Assembly (NCBI GenBank): GCA_963678235.1
Contig: OY782766.1
Coordinates: forward strand, 4,092,001-4,156,000
Reading direction: 5' to 3'
Source: JABMQB01 sp963678235
GTDB taxonomy: Bacteria; Bacteroidota; Bacteroidia; Bacteroidales; Prolixibacteraceae
Length of the DNA stretch: 64,000 nucleotides
Shown: positions 35,193 to 45,135 of the stretch, piece by piece
How positions within the stretch are numbered: position 1 is the first letter of the stretch
How the letters are laid out: the number at the start of each line of letters is the position of its first letter
Position numbers and translations under genes: made by a program
Notes under the pieces: model-generated
The model's database searches: none
What the model was told of the DNA's origin: nothing
What the model saw: the letters and a program-made list of their open reading frames with translations, nothing else

Positions 35193-35684
35193 ATGAAAAA
35201 TATTCAAAAAATTACAATCATTACATTCTTTCTGGGAGTGCTTTCTTTTACTGGTTTAAATTCGTATGCACATTGTGAAATTCCTTGTGGAATATATGGC
35301 GACTCTATTCGTATTGCGCTAATTAAGGAACATATTTCGACTGTCGAGAAGTCGATGCTTAAAATCAATGAGCTGTCAGCAAGCGAAAATCCCGAATATA
35401 ATATGCTTGTGCGATGGGTGGTAAATAAAGAAGAACATGCCAAAAAAATTCAGGATATTGTTAGCCAGTATTTCCTGCATCAAAGGGTAAAATTTGCAGA
35501 TCCGGAAGACAAAGCTGCCTATAAAAAATACCAAACGCAGTTAGAGCTTCTTCATCATATTTTGGTATTTGCCATGAAAAGCAAACAGTCAACCGATGTG
35601 GATATAATTGAAAAACTATACGAAACGGTTCACGATTTTGAACATGTTTATTTCCATGAAGATGACCATGGGCATAGCCACTAG
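35193..35684 (+). CDS. sodN: Secreted nickel superoxide dismutase
   Basis: A 163-residue protein with a signal peptide (residues 1-26, ending NSYA) followed directly by HCEIPCGIYGDS, the nickel hook of Ni-SOD in which mature His1, Cys2 and Cys6 bind nickel. The rest is helical, with the family's YNMLVRWVVNKEEHAKKIQ and YFLHQRVKF. Cleavage after AYA-type residues would expose the essential N-terminal His without a special protease, so the enzyme would remove superoxide in the periplasm. The tail ends HEDDHGHSH, a His-rich metal-binding extension. It lies downstream of the LytTR operon, 148 bases away, and ends at a strong terminator. Confidence 0.88.
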   Translation: MKNIQKITIITFFLGVLSFTGLNSYAHCEIPCGIYGDSIRIALIKEHISTVEKSMLKINELSASENPEYNMLVRWVVNKEEHAKKIQDIVSQYFLHQRVKFADPEDKAAYKKYQTQLELLHHILVFAMKSKQSTDVDIIEKLYETVHDFEHVYFHEDDHGHSH

Positions 35685-35712
35685 ATATTAAATTATTGGA
35701 TAGTAACCGTCC

Positions 35713-35756
35713 ATACAAAAAGACCTCAGGTTAAAAAGCCTGAGGTCTTTTTGTAT
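35713..35756. terminator. Bidirectional terminator between sodN and the DUF4412 gene
   Basis: A perfect 18-base inverted repeat (35713-35730 and 35739-35756) around TTAAAAAG. The stem carries A5 on one side and T5 on the other, so it can stop transcription from both convergent genes. Confidence 0.9.
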
Positions 35757-35769
35757 AACAATAAAAGGC

Positions 35770-36738
35770 CTATTCCATTCCTTCCATATTTATAGAGCCC
35801 ATATTCATAACTTCATAATCTGAAAGTGATACTGTTTTTTTAATGTGCTCGTTTACTTCCGTTACTTTAAGGATGTTTTTTTCTTTGGTTTGCAGGTTAT
35901 TGCTCTCCATTTCCATCATAAAACCTGCCGGGAACCCGCTTGAATACTGGGAGCTTTTATAGATTGCCGACATCATGTTGTTAACTTTCCAAACCTTTTC
36001 TTTGGTCATCCAAAAGGTAGATTCCACCTCTTCGTCTTTGTATTTATATTCGCTGCATTTATAGCCGAGTATTGTTTTTGTTTTTCCGGTTTTTTTAATA
36101 TTCGCATTTAATGCAGTTAAATCCTGATCATCTACATCATCAAGTGTTTGCATATTTGCTTCCGACATTGAAAGGTTTATGCCGGTAACAATGCCTTGCT
36201 TTTTGCCATCTTTTTCCGAAAGAATGATGGACGCTTTGTTCTTTTGGTCGTAAATCATAAATGCTGCTCCCTGGTTTTTGTTTTTCTGGTCGCTAATTTC
36301 ATAAGCAAAAGTGTTACTCGATTCATTGAAAAAGGAATTGATATCCCCTTTGCTTTCCAATTCACCATTGCTTTTATACGATTCCATAAGCATTTTCACG
36401 TTCGATGTGAAGGTATAATTATCTTCAACTTCAACGGGGGTCGTATCCATTCCCATTTTTCCCAGCATGCCTTTTAAAGCACCCATGCCTCTTGGTTCGG
36501 TTGTTGATTCCTGCTCCTGTTTTTCTTGTTCTTCGGCTTCCTTTTCCATCGACTCAAAAGTCTCGTCAACCTTTTTGCCTACTTCTTCTTCTACTTTGTC
36601 TTCTGCTTTTTTCTCAACTTTCTTTTCAATGGTTTCTTTCGCTTTGTTGCTTAATTTTTTTAATAAACCTTGCGCCTGGGTTTCTCCGGCAGCCGCAAAA
36701 AATAAACAGATAGCTGTCAGGATTACTAATTTTTTCAT
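35770..36738 (-). CDS. DUF4412-containing secreted protein
   Basis: A 322-residue exported protein. A signal peptide (KKLVILTAICLFFAAAGETQAQ) is followed by a Lys/Glu-rich coiled-coil region (about residues 30-75, with EKKVEKKAEDKVEEEVGKK), then a DUF4412 domain (about 105-300) with beta-strand repeats such as TILGYKCSEYKYKDEEVESTFW. Function of DUF4412 is unknown; it is often seen in Bacteroidota envelope proteins. The longer frame (to 36798) would put the signal peptide inside, so the ATG at 36738 is used. It shares the terminator with sodN. Confidence 0.8.
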   Translation of the reverse strand: MKKLVILTAICLFFAAAGETQAQGLLKKLSNKAKETIEKKVEKKAEDKVEEEVGKKVDETFESMEKEAEEQEKQEQESTTEPRGMGALKGMLGKMGMDTTPVEVEDNYTFTSNVKMLMESYKSNGELESKGDINSFFNESSNTFAYEISDQKNKNQGAAFMIYDQKNKASIILSEKDGKKQGIVTGINLSMSEANMQTLDDVDDQDLTALNANIKKTGKTKTILGYKCSEYKYKDEEVESTFWMTKEKVWKVNNMMSAIYKSSQYSSGFPAGFMMEMESNNLQTKEKNILKVTEVNEHIKKTVSLSDYEVMNMGSINMEGME

Positions 36739-36764
36739 TTGTAAATATTTTGTAATTAATAGTT

Positions 36765-36772
36765 CAAATCTA
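36765..36772 (-). promoter_or_regulatory. Bacteroidota -7 box of the DUF4412 gene
   Basis: A perfect TAGATTTG on the minus strand, 26 bases before the start. The -33 region has only a weak ATTG about 23 bases upstream. Confidence 0.5.
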
Positions 36773-37034
36773 AAACCAATAATGGGTCTGATATGCAATT
36801 TAATAAGATTTGCCCATACTCGGAACAGATTTTCCTTTTAATTAAGTCTTGGTTGAAGGAAAGATATGTTTTTTTTAGAGGAGGTTCTGGCGGGATTATA
36901 AAAAGCATTGCCAAATTGTTACGAGAAGAAAGTTTAAAAGCAGGTATTGTGACATTTATCCTGTTAACGGCATCTAAATATTACTATTTTTTGAAGCGTT
37001 TTGAGTCGAAATAATATTACCATAAAAATATATC

Positions 37035-40000
37035 ATGAGAAAAATTCTACTTTTTAGCATTGTACTTGTATTACTTGCCCCAATTAGTTGGGCAAAAACA
37101 AAAGAAGAAAAAAAGGAAGAGCCGAAGCATCCAATCAACAGCAGTGTTGTTAGCGGATTGAAATTCAGGAATATTGGACCTGCATGGGCAAGTGGCAGAA
37201 TAGCTGACTTTGCGGTTAATCCTAAAAATACAAAGGAATACTATGTTGCTGTGGCCAGTGGGCATGTGTGGAAAACAGTCAATAATGGAACAACCTGGAA
37301 GCCAATTTTTGACAAATACGGAGTGTATTCTACTTCGGATGTTGAACTTGATCCAACTAATTCAAACGTAGTTTGGGTTGGTACCGGGGAAAATAACCAC
37401 CAAAGGGCACTTGGATATGGAAATGGGATTTATAAATCAGTTGACGGGGGCAAGTCCTTTAAAAATATGGGACTAAAAGAAAGCCGTCAAATTGGGGGAA
37501 TCGTTATTGATCCCAGAAATTCGGATGTAGTATTCGTTGCTTGCGAGGGTTCTGCATGGGGCCCGGGTGGCGACCGCGGATTGTTCAAAACAATTGATGG
37601 TGGGAATACATGGAACAAAGTTCTGGATATTAGTGAAAACACTGGTGTGAACAACATCAAGATGGATCCTTCAAATCCGGATATTTTGTACGCAACATCG
37701 GAACAAAGAAGAAGGACTCATTTTACCAAAATTGGTGGTGGTCCCGAATCTGCTGTTTATAAATCGACCGATGGAGGTGAAAACTGGCGTAAAATAATGA
37801 CAGGGCTTCCTTCAGTTCAGCTCGGAGGAATGGGCATTGATGTTTCACCCGTTAATCCGAATGTTGTGTATTTGATTGTGGAAGCAGCCGAAGACAAAAG
37901 CGGTTTTTTCCGTTCAGTTGACAAAGGTGAAAGCTGGTCGAAAATGGGCGACTATGCGAGCAGTGGCCAATACTACAATGAAATAGTATGCGATCCTGTG
38001 GATGTGGATAAAGTTTATTCAACCGAAACGTACACAAAAGTTACCAGGGATGCAGGTAAAACCTGGACAAGGGTAAGCAATAATAGCCGCCATGTTGATG
38101 ATCATGCCATTTGGATTGATCCTTCGGATACCGAACATATTTTGATTGGAGGGGATGGTGGAATTTACGAAACCTGGGATAATGCCTCTACCTGGGATTT
38201 TAAGGAAAATTTACCAATCACCCAATTTTACAGGGTGCATGTAGATAATGAAGAACCTTTTTACAATGTTTATGGTGGTACACAAGACAATAATTCAATG
38301 GGTGGTCCGTCAAGGACAACAAGCCAAAGCGGGGTAAGCAATGATGAATGGTATGTTACACTTGGAGGTGATGGTTTTTGGGCTGCAACCGATCCGGATG
38401 ACCCAAACATTGTTTATACAGAATACCAGTATGGAAATATGTACAGGTACGATAAAAAAAGTGGTGAAAGTATTTCCATAAAACCACGCGAGCGAAAAGG
38501 GGAACTGATGTATAAATGGAACTGGAATGCCCCATTATTTGTGAGCCCGCACAAAGGAACACGATTGTATGCCGCTGCTAACAAAGTTTTTTGTAGTGAA
38601 GACAGGGGAAATACATGGACGGTGATTAGTGATGACCTTACAGCTCAGGTTGATCGGAACAGTATTCCGGTGATGGGGAAATACTGGCCGGCAGAAGCCG
38701 TAAAAAAAGATGTTTCATCATCGCAATGGGGAACCATTGTTTCATTGGATGAATCGCCCGTAAAAGAAGGATTATTGTATTCTGGTACCGATGATGGTGT
38801 TATTTCGGTTACTGAAAATGGAGGGGAAAGCTGGAATCAGGTGAAAGAATTTACCGGAGTTCCTGAGTTAACTTATGTAAGCGATGTTTGCGCCGACAGG
38901 TTCGATGAAAATGTGGTTTATGCCTCATTCGACAATTTAAAGCGCGACGATTTTAAGCCATATATTCTGAAAAGTACAGATAAAGGGAAATCATGGGTGT
39001 CGATTGCAGGTAACCTGCCTGATAACGGGAGTGTCCATACGATCAAGCAAGATTATATAAATCCTAAATTATTGTTTGTTGGAACTGAGTTTGGCGTATT
39101 TTTCACCATCGATGATGGCAAAAACTGGGTTCAGTTAAAAGCAGGATTACCACCCGTTGCCATTATGGATATTGCAATCCAGGAACGCGAGAGCGATTTG
39201 GTTTTGGCAACCTTTGGACGAGGTTTTTATATATTGGACGACTACAGCCCCTTAAGGGAATTAACGGAAGAATTGGTGGAAAAAGAAGCCCATATTTTTG
39301 ATATCAAAGATGGGTTGATGTATGTACAAACCAGCGGTAAAGGGAACCAGGGAAGTACCTATTATCGGGCAAAAAACCCGGAGTTTGGAGTTGTATTTAC
39401 CTATTTTATGAAGGAAGCGCCTAAATCGGATGCAGCCAAAAGAAAAGAAACCGAAAAAGAATTGTTTGAAGAAGGAAAACCAATACCACAGCCCACATGG
39501 AGGGAATTGGAGCTAGAGAAAAAAGTGGAAAAAACACATTTGATTTTTACGATTTACGATGAAGATGGCAATGTGGTCAGAACCTTAACAAAAGGCCCTT
39601 CGAAAGGAGTGAACCGGATTAACTGGGATATGCGCTATGCATTGCCTTCAACAGTGAGTGTGAAGGCTTTGTTTGATCCGGTGACGGCAGGGAGGGCTGC
39701 TCGTGGAGGATTTTTGGTAATGCCCGGAACTTACAAAGTTGGCTTGACAATGTGGTCTAATGGGGAAGTAAAAGAACTCGTGCCTCCGGTTGAATTCAAG
39801 TGTAGGAAATTAATGAATACAACTTTACCCGCATCAGACTATCAGGAGAATATTGAGTTCGCTAAAAAAGTTGGTCGTCTGGCAGTAGCAGTAAACGGTA
39901 GCAGCAGGTTAACCGGAGAATTAATTTCGAAAGTTGAGCATTTTAAACAAGCTATTTATGCAACACCAGGTGCCGGACAGGAATTAATGAACAAAGCGCG

Positions 40001-40316
40001 CAAACTTGCCCTTGAACTGGAAGAGCTCCGTTTTAAATTTAACGGGGTAAGTGCGAAGGCAAGCAGCGAGGAAATCCCTCCGGCGCAGGTACCTTTATTA
40101 ACACGAATGGATAATATTAGTTATACCCACATGGGATCGACCTCTGCAATTACCTCCACTGAAAAGATGGAATATGAGATTGTAACAGAAGAATTCCCTC
40201 CAATCCTGAAAGCGTTGACAAAAATTGTTGAGCAAGATATTCCGGCATTAGAAGCCGAGCTAAATAATATTGGCGCCCCCTGGACACCGGGCAGGGTTCC
40301 GGTTTGGAATGAATAA
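37035..40316 (+). CDS. Exported BNR/Asp-box (VPS10/sortilin-like) propeller protein
   Basis: A 1093-residue secreted protein with a signal peptide (KILLFSIVLVLLAPISWA). From about residue 75 to 700 it holds at least ten Asp-box repeats of the SxDxGxxW type, for example TVNNGTTWKP, SVDGGKSFKN, TIDGGNTWNK, STDGGENWRK and TIDDGKNWVQ, which build one or two beta propellers as in sortilin/VPS10 and sialidases. The last 330 residues form a separate beta-rich region followed by helices (EEELRFKFNG-like), with no recognised catalytic residues. These proteins are often annotated as glycosyl hydrolases, but the sialidase Arg triad is not evident. It stands alone with its own terminator. Confidence 0.82.
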   Translation: MRKILLFSIVLVLLAPISWAKTKEEKKEEPKHPINSSVVSGLKFRNIGPAWASGRIADFAVNPKNTKEYYVAVASGHVWKTVNNGTTWKPIFDKYGVYSTSDVELDPTNSNVVWVGTGENNHQRALGYGNGIYKSVDGGKSFKNMGLKESRQIGGIVIDPRNSDVVFVACEGSAWGPGGDRGLFKTIDGGNTWNKVLDISENTGVNNIKMDPSNPDILYATSEQRRRTHFTKIGGGPESAVYKSTDGGENWRKIMTGLPSVQLGGMGIDVSPVNPNVVYLIVEAAEDKSGFFRSVDKGESWSKMGDYASSGQYYNEIVCDPVDVDKVYSTETYTKVTRDAGKTWTRVSNNSRHVDDHAIWIDPSDTEHILIGGDGGIYETWDNASTWDFKENLPITQFYRVHVDNEEPFYNVYGGTQDNNSMGGPSRTTSQSGVSNDEWYVTLGGDGFWAATDPDDPNIVYTEYQYGNMYRYDKKSGESISIKPRERKGELMYKWNWNAPLFVSPHKGTRLYAAANKVFCSEDRGNTWTVISDDLTAQVDRNSIPVMGKYWPAEAVKKDVSSSQWGTIVSLDESPVKEGLLYSGTDDGVISVTENGGESWNQVKEFTGVPELTYVSDVCADRFDENVVYASFDNLKRDDFKPYILKSTDKGKSWVSIAGNLPDNGSVHTIKQDYINPKLLFVGTEFGVFFTIDDGKNWVQLKAGLPPVAIMDIAIQERESDLVLATFGRGFYILDDYSPLRELTEELVEKEAHIFDIKDGLMYVQTSGKGNQGSTYYRAKNPEFGVVFTYFMKEAPKSDAAKRKETEKELFEEGKPIPQPTWRELELEKKVEKTHLIFTIYDEDGNVVRTLTKGPSKGVNRINWDMRYALPSTVSVKALFDPVTAGRAARGGFLVMPGTYKVGLTMWSNGEVKELVPPVEFKCRKLMNTTLPASDYQENIEFAKKVGRLAVAVNGSSRLTGELISKVEHFKQAIYATPGAGQELMNKARKLALELEELRFKFNGVSAKASSEEIPPAQVPLLTRMDNISYTHMGSTSAITSTEKMEYEIVTEEFPPILKALTKIVEQDIPALEAELNNIGAPWTPGRVPVWNE

Positions 40317-40338
40317 GTATTTGTAAACAACTAATATG

Positions 40339-40373
40339 GAAAGAAGAATGGGCAGCCGTTCTTCTTTCTTTTT
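40339..40373 (+). terminator. Intrinsic terminator of the propeller gene
   Basis: GAAAGAAGAA (40339-40348) pairs perfectly with TTCTTCTTTC (40359-40368), followed by five T. Confidence 0.8.
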
Positions 40374-40408
40374 GCAATTAAGCCAATAAACCTGTTTTAA
40401 ATGGGAGC

Positions 40409-42379
40409 TTAGTCTGATGTTAATAACAAGGAGAAAGTGCTTCCTTTTCCTACTTCACTTTCAACTTCTATTGTAGTTCCCATTTTTACAGCAAATTCCT
40501 GGCAAAGAATAAGTCCTAAGCCGGAACCTTTTTCATTTTTGGTTCCTACCGTTGAATGCATTGCATCCATGCGAAACAGGTTTTTCAAAGTTTTTGGGCG
40601 TATTCCGATACCATTGTCGGTTACCGATATTTTATAGAAAAGCTGTTCGTTAACGTTCACTGCTTCGGTAGCAATTGTAACGGTCCCACCTGTATTTGTG
40701 AATTTGATCGCATTTGAAACAAGGTTTCTAAGGATGGTTTCAAGCAAGTTTTTATCTGCTTTAATATCTAAATTTTCAGGAACGTTATTTATTAATTTTA
40801 TGGATTTGTTTTTACAATCCGATTTAAATTGGACTTGTAATGCTGAACACATTTCATGCAGTTGCACAGATTTAATATTTGCTGTTATTTTTCCGGATTG
40901 CGATTTCGACCATTCCAGCAAATTCTCCAACAGCTCGTGAACCTGGAGTGAGGATTCCTGCAGTTCCTGTAAGAATGTCTTTAATTCAGTATCCTCTAAA
41001 TCTTCCAGTTGTTCCAAAATTAAATTGATCATGGAAACTTGACCTCCAACCGGATTTCGAAGATCATGCGCAAGGATGGAGAAGAACCTGTCTTTCATAT
41101 TATTGAGTTCTTGCAGCTTTTGTTCCGATTTCAACAGTTGTTCCTCTTGTTCTTTTTTCTGGGTAACATCGTACACATTAAATATTACCGAGTAATCTGT
41201 TTTGTAGCTTATCCTTGCCGCAAACCAATGTTTTTTTCCTTTTATTTCAAGGGGATAATCAACGATCACAAGCCTTTTTTCTTTCAAGCATGTTTGAATT
41301 GATTTCATAAAATAATCAGCTTGCCTGTGGTCAAAAACATCTGTGATTTTTTTGCCAATTAGCTCATCCTTTGGTAGGTACAAAAGATCTTCGTTTACGG
41401 AGCTAATTTTTAAATATTCTCCCCGGCTGTTGAATTCAACAACGAGGCTATCCATGGAAGCGAAAATTGCCTTAAGCTCTTTTTCGTTGTATTTTATTTG
41501 TAGTAAAGCGCGTGTAAAAAGCCATATAAGTATGCTAATAATAAATGCGCTAAAAAGAAGAATGAAATACAAAACTTTGTTCTGGTCATCGTATTTTGTC
41601 CATCCTTTAGAGGGAACTGCAGCCAGAACCCATGACCCAATTGGCAGGTTAATATTCACTTTTACAGGATTGTTATCAAATATTCCCGGATCACCCCAAA
41701 AAATCCGACCGTTTTCACCACTTCCATTTTCCCCTTTTAAGGCAAATTTGTACCCGGATTCCTCAGGGAAAAGTGTTGCTTCGTTTAAAAGGCTATTTTG
41801 TTTAATTACAATATCTGTAACGCCCCAAAAAATATCTTTAGTTTCCTGGGTTTGATCAAATATTGGCGTATAGCTTATGAAAGCAATCCCACCTTCAACC
41901 AGTTCAACAGGACCAGCAACAAAAGTTAAATGTGTTTCGATGGTTTTTTCCACCATGGTTTTTCGTTCAGGGTGTTCCAAAAGATTCAACCCGATGGCTG
42001 ATTCATGTCCTTCATGTGGGTAAATGGCATTCAAAATGCAGTCTTTCGACAAGGCCATGGAATTTATCACCGTATCATTTTTTATATATTCCTGTGCCAG
42101 TTTACTGAACTCATCATCGGTAATATCAGGCTTAAGCGAAACAAACGCTGCAACTCCCTTGGTATAATAAATTCTTGAAAACAGGGCTTTTTCCAACATC
42201 GATTTTTTCCCGGTCATAACGTGCAGAATATCAGAACGGATATCTTTTTCCCATAAGCCTTTTTTATAATTTGTGTACCAATTGGACGCAATAAAAAGGA
42301 TAATGAAAATCACTGCACCAATAATTGCCGGAGGAATACTTCTTAATTTTGATTTTACTTTTTTCATGCCAATAATCAT
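40409..42379 (-). CDS. CHASE-PAS sensor histidine kinase
   Basis: A 656-residue membrane kinase. One N-terminal helix (about residues 17-33) leads into a periplasmic CHASE domain (about 60-240, with TKGVAAFVSL and GGIAFISYTPIFDQ), and a second helix near 270-290 returns to the cytoplasm. A PAS domain (about 300-420) precedes a HisKA domain with FSILAHDLRNPVGG as phosphoacceptor, and the ATP-binding domain ends GSGLGLILCQEF. Signal and partner are unknown: no response regulator is adjacent. An ATG at 42367 (MKKVKS) is an alternative start. It converges on the propeller gene. Confidence 0.93.
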   Translation of the reverse strand: MIIGMKKVKSKLRSIPPAIIGAVIFIILFIASNWYTNYKKGLWEKDIRSDILHVMTGKKSMLEKALFSRIYYTKGVAAFVSLKPDITDDEFSKLAQEYIKNDTVINSMALSKDCILNAIYPHEGHESAIGLNLLEHPERKTMVEKTIETHLTFVAGPVELVEGGIAFISYTPIFDQTQETKDIFWGVTDIVIKQNSLLNEATLFPEESGYKFALKGENGSGENGRIFWGDPGIFDNNPVKVNINLPIGSWVLAAVPSKGWTKYDDQNKVLYFILLFSAFIISILIWLFTRALLQIKYNEKELKAIFASMDSLVVEFNSRGEYLKISSVNEDLLYLPKDELIGKKITDVFDHRQADYFMKSIQTCLKEKRLVIVDYPLEIKGKKHWFAARISYKTDYSVIFNVYDVTQKKEQEEQLLKSEQKLQELNNMKDRFFSILAHDLRNPVGGQVSMINLILEQLEDLEDTELKTFLQELQESSLQVHELLENLLEWSKSQSGKITANIKSVQLHEMCSALQVQFKSDCKNKSIKLINNVPENLDIKADKNLLETILRNLVSNAIKFTNTGGTVTIATEAVNVNEQLFYKISVTDNGIGIRPKTLKNLFRMDAMHSTVGTKNEKGSGLGLILCQEFAVKMGTTIEVESEVGKGSTFSLLLTSD

Positions 42380-42497
42380 AGTGCATATATTTAATAAATG
42401 TCTGAAAATGACAGTATTGGGAAATGTCAGAAAGAGTATAAAGATAGTGTAAAAGTAATATTATCTCTTGACTTATGGAACAAATCAATGTTATTTA

Positions 42498-45098
42498 TTA
42501 TTTATTTTTCCGTTTGTAATACGGCTTCTCTTTTACTTGAAAGTTCCATGTGAGTTTTGTGCCAAACATCCTCGGAATTCCAGGAACAAATGTTGGTACA
42601 CCGAACAGGCTTCCTGTATTTCCGGCACTGACCAGATAGTTCTCCTTTAAAATATTTCTGGCATAAAAGGAAACCCTTATTGCTGGTTCTGCAAAACTTA
42701 TTCCGGCAGTAGCATTTAAGGTTCCATAGGCATCCTGTTCAATACCTGGTGTATTTGCATCATCAAAAAAGAAATGGCTTTTATAGGAATAATTTGGTAT
42801 CACGAAAACATGGATATTTGAATTTACATTAAAATCGCCCCTAAAGCCAATACTAAAACTATGTTCAGGGCTTAAACGGAAGGAATTTTTTGCATATTCC
42901 TGTGCACTGCCATCCACATCAGTTGAATCAAATTGCGCGTGCAGATAGGCATAATTCCCAAATACCTGTAGTTGTTTAATGATTTGGTATTTTAAAGTTG
43001 ATTCCAATCCGTATGAAGTGGCCTTCCCACCATCTTTCACCAGGTAGTTAAACTCGCCGGAAGTAGCATTGGCAACCCATGCGCTGGTTTGAAAATCGGA
43101 GTAGTTTTGATAAAATAAATTCACATCGAACCAAAGTTTACTCTTGTAAATGGTTTTGAACCCGGCTTCGTAGCTTTTTACTATTTCGGCAGCCATGGTT
43201 TGTGGCTCACCCGTTGATGTAAATTGCAAAACATTCGGACGTCTTCCTTTTGAATATCCCACAAAAACATTGGCATTTTCATTGAATTTGTACTGAATAT
43301 TTCCGCGATAGGTTAATGCTGTAAATTTTTCTTCGAGTGTTTGTTCTTCACTTGGCAGGAACAACAAATTGGGATAATTTCCGGTGTAAGTTCCCAAAAG
43401 TGAAGCCGGATCTTCACCTGCAACTCCTTCGTTGGTAAGTTTGAACTTTTTCCTTACATATCTTAATCCCGCAGTTATTTTAATTCTGTTTGTCAATTGG
43501 AAAGACGCATCCAGGAATCCTTCCATAGCCCTGTTCGTTGCCTCGGAAAGGTTCATTTCCTCATGTTTTTCCGGAAGGGCAATATACCCGGTTTCTGTTG
43601 GTATTCCCTGAATTGCAACTGCCTGCCCGAGAGAGTCGATTAACCCAGACGGATTGAAAAATAAATGAGCCATATATTGTTCGTTGGTGCCAAACCAATA
43701 GTCTTGTTTTGCTTTTTCACGCCAGTAGCTCGCCCCTGCAATTCCTTCGAACCTGCTTCCAAGGTTAAAATTCAACCTTAATTCCTGTGTGAATTGGTTG
43801 GCAGAAATATCTTCCGACATGTTAATCGCATCCGCAGCAGTACCATCTCCATCCCAAATTTCGAACGAATTGTTTTTACGATATGATGTTATTGAAGTGA
43901 AATAAGTGTGCTCATCAAGATAGTGGCGCAGGTTTAATATCGAAGTAAAAATGTCTTTTTGGCTTTTTAAATCTTCCCCTTGGTTTAATGAAGCTTCATA
44001 CGAAAACATATCGCTTGTGCCGTTTGTGTTTGGGAACATTTTACTCATGAATGCAACACCCGGGGCATCGTCTTTTTGGTAGCTAATCTCCAAATCTGCT
44101 TTGGTGAATATGGAATGTAAATACCTTAGTGAGAACCGTCCTGCTACAGTGTTTTTGCCATTTAATGTTCCACCAAAAGTATTTTTCACATACCCATCAC
44201 GATAATCATATATCCCCGAAATCCTGGTAAAAAGCTTTTTGGGAATAATCGGTATATTAACATTTCCTTCCAGTCCCTTTTGTGCAAAATTCCCTGCTTT
44301 CGCCGAGAGAGTCCCATAGAAAGAGTCCGTTGGTTTTTTAGTGACAAAATGAACTGCCCCAATCATTGCATTGCGCCCATACAAGGTTGCTTGGGGTCCT
44401 TTTGACACTTCTACGCGTTCCATATCAAAAAGCTCGATTGCCGATCCGCTTGCCCGGCTAATCGGAATATTATTATAAAAAACAGAAACCCTGGGTTGAG
44501 CGCTGGCACTGACCTCGTCACTCGTAATCCCCCTTATAATAAATGCCGGACGTTGTGTACTTTGCATATTGATTTGTAAGCCCGGAATGAAATCCGAAAA
44601 ATAATCCAATTCATTGCTATTTAAAGATTCTATTTCTTTCGATGAAAGGGCTGAAACAGAGGAAGGAATATCGATTACCTGTTGGTCGATTTTTCGCGGA
44701 CGGGCAACAATAGGATCGATTTTAATCGGTTCTTCGTCTAGCGTGAAATTAATGTAGTTTTGCCCAGGGCTAACCGTATAGTCCGTAATCTTGGTTTTAT
44801 ACCCGATAAACGATACCTGAATGGAGTGCCGCCCCGATGGTACCCTTGCGAGGTAATATTCGCCATCTTCGTTGGTATGGACTGATTTCCCCATGTTTTT
44901 AAAAACCACGGATGCACCTACCAATAATTCGTCATCTTGGTTTTTAATGGTTCCACGAACAAAAATATCAGGCTTTGATTCTATTATCCGGTTCGTTTTC
45001 TGATATTTCCTTTTCACTTTTGTCCGTTTCTTTTGCGCCGAAACAGGCATGGTAAAAATTAGTGCAAGGAGGATTATTAAAATGCTTTTCATGACCAT
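42498..45098 (-). CDS. TonB-dependent receptor
   Basis: An 866-residue outer-membrane receptor. A signal peptide (SILIILLALIFTMPVSA) is followed by a basic stretch, then a CarboxypepD_reg-like domain (about residues 45-125, GTIKNQDDELLVGASVVFKN), a plug (about 135-270, SVFYNNIPISRASG and GPQATLYGRNA), and the 22-strand barrel ending in the C-terminal LTWNFQVKEK. It resembles iron or siderophore receptors of the 'IroN/FecA' style, but the ligand cannot be read from the sequence. The last residues end KPYYKRKNK, a basic tail rather than the aromatic residue usual for barrels. It is upstream (minus) of an unrelated small protein and downstream of the membrane protein below. Confidence 0.9.
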   Translation of the reverse strand: MVMKSILIILLALIFTMPVSAQKKRTKVKRKYQKTNRIIESKPDIFVRGTIKNQDDELLVGASVVFKNMGKSVHTNEDGEYYLARVPSGRHSIQVSFIGYKTKITDYTVSPGQNYINFTLDEEPIKIDPIVARPRKIDQQVIDIPSSVSALSSKEIESLNSNELDYFSDFIPGLQINMQSTQRPAFIIRGITSDEVSASAQPRVSVFYNNIPISRASGSAIELFDMERVEVSKGPQATLYGRNAMIGAVHFVTKKPTDSFYGTLSAKAGNFAQKGLEGNVNIPIIPKKLFTRISGIYDYRDGYVKNTFGGTLNGKNTVAGRFSLRYLHSIFTKADLEISYQKDDAPGVAFMSKMFPNTNGTSDMFSYEASLNQGEDLKSQKDIFTSILNLRHYLDEHTYFTSITSYRKNNSFEIWDGDGTAADAINMSEDISANQFTQELRLNFNLGSRFEGIAGASYWREKAKQDYWFGTNEQYMAHLFFNPSGLIDSLGQAVAIQGIPTETGYIALPEKHEEMNLSEATNRAMEGFLDASFQLTNRIKITAGLRYVRKKFKLTNEGVAGEDPASLLGTYTGNYPNLLFLPSEEQTLEEKFTALTYRGNIQYKFNENANVFVGYSKGRRPNVLQFTSTGEPQTMAAEIVKSYEAGFKTIYKSKLWFDVNLFYQNYSDFQTSAWVANATSGEFNYLVKDGGKATSYGLESTLKYQIIKQLQVFGNYAYLHAQFDSTDVDGSAQEYAKNSFRLSPEHSFSIGFRGDFNVNSNIHVFVIPNYSYKSHFFFDDANTPGIEQDAYGTLNATAGISFAEPAIRVSFYARNILKENYLVSAGNTGSLFGVPTFVPGIPRMFGTKLTWNFQVKEKPYYKRKNK

Positions 45099-45135
45099 TT
45101 GTTTTCACTTCAAAAAAACTAACAACAGAAGTGGT

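Noticed and set aside
36793..37014. 73-codon plus-strand frame before the propeller gene
   Set aside because: It begins next to the -7 box of the divergent DUF4412 gene, has no family features, and lies in a likely leader region.
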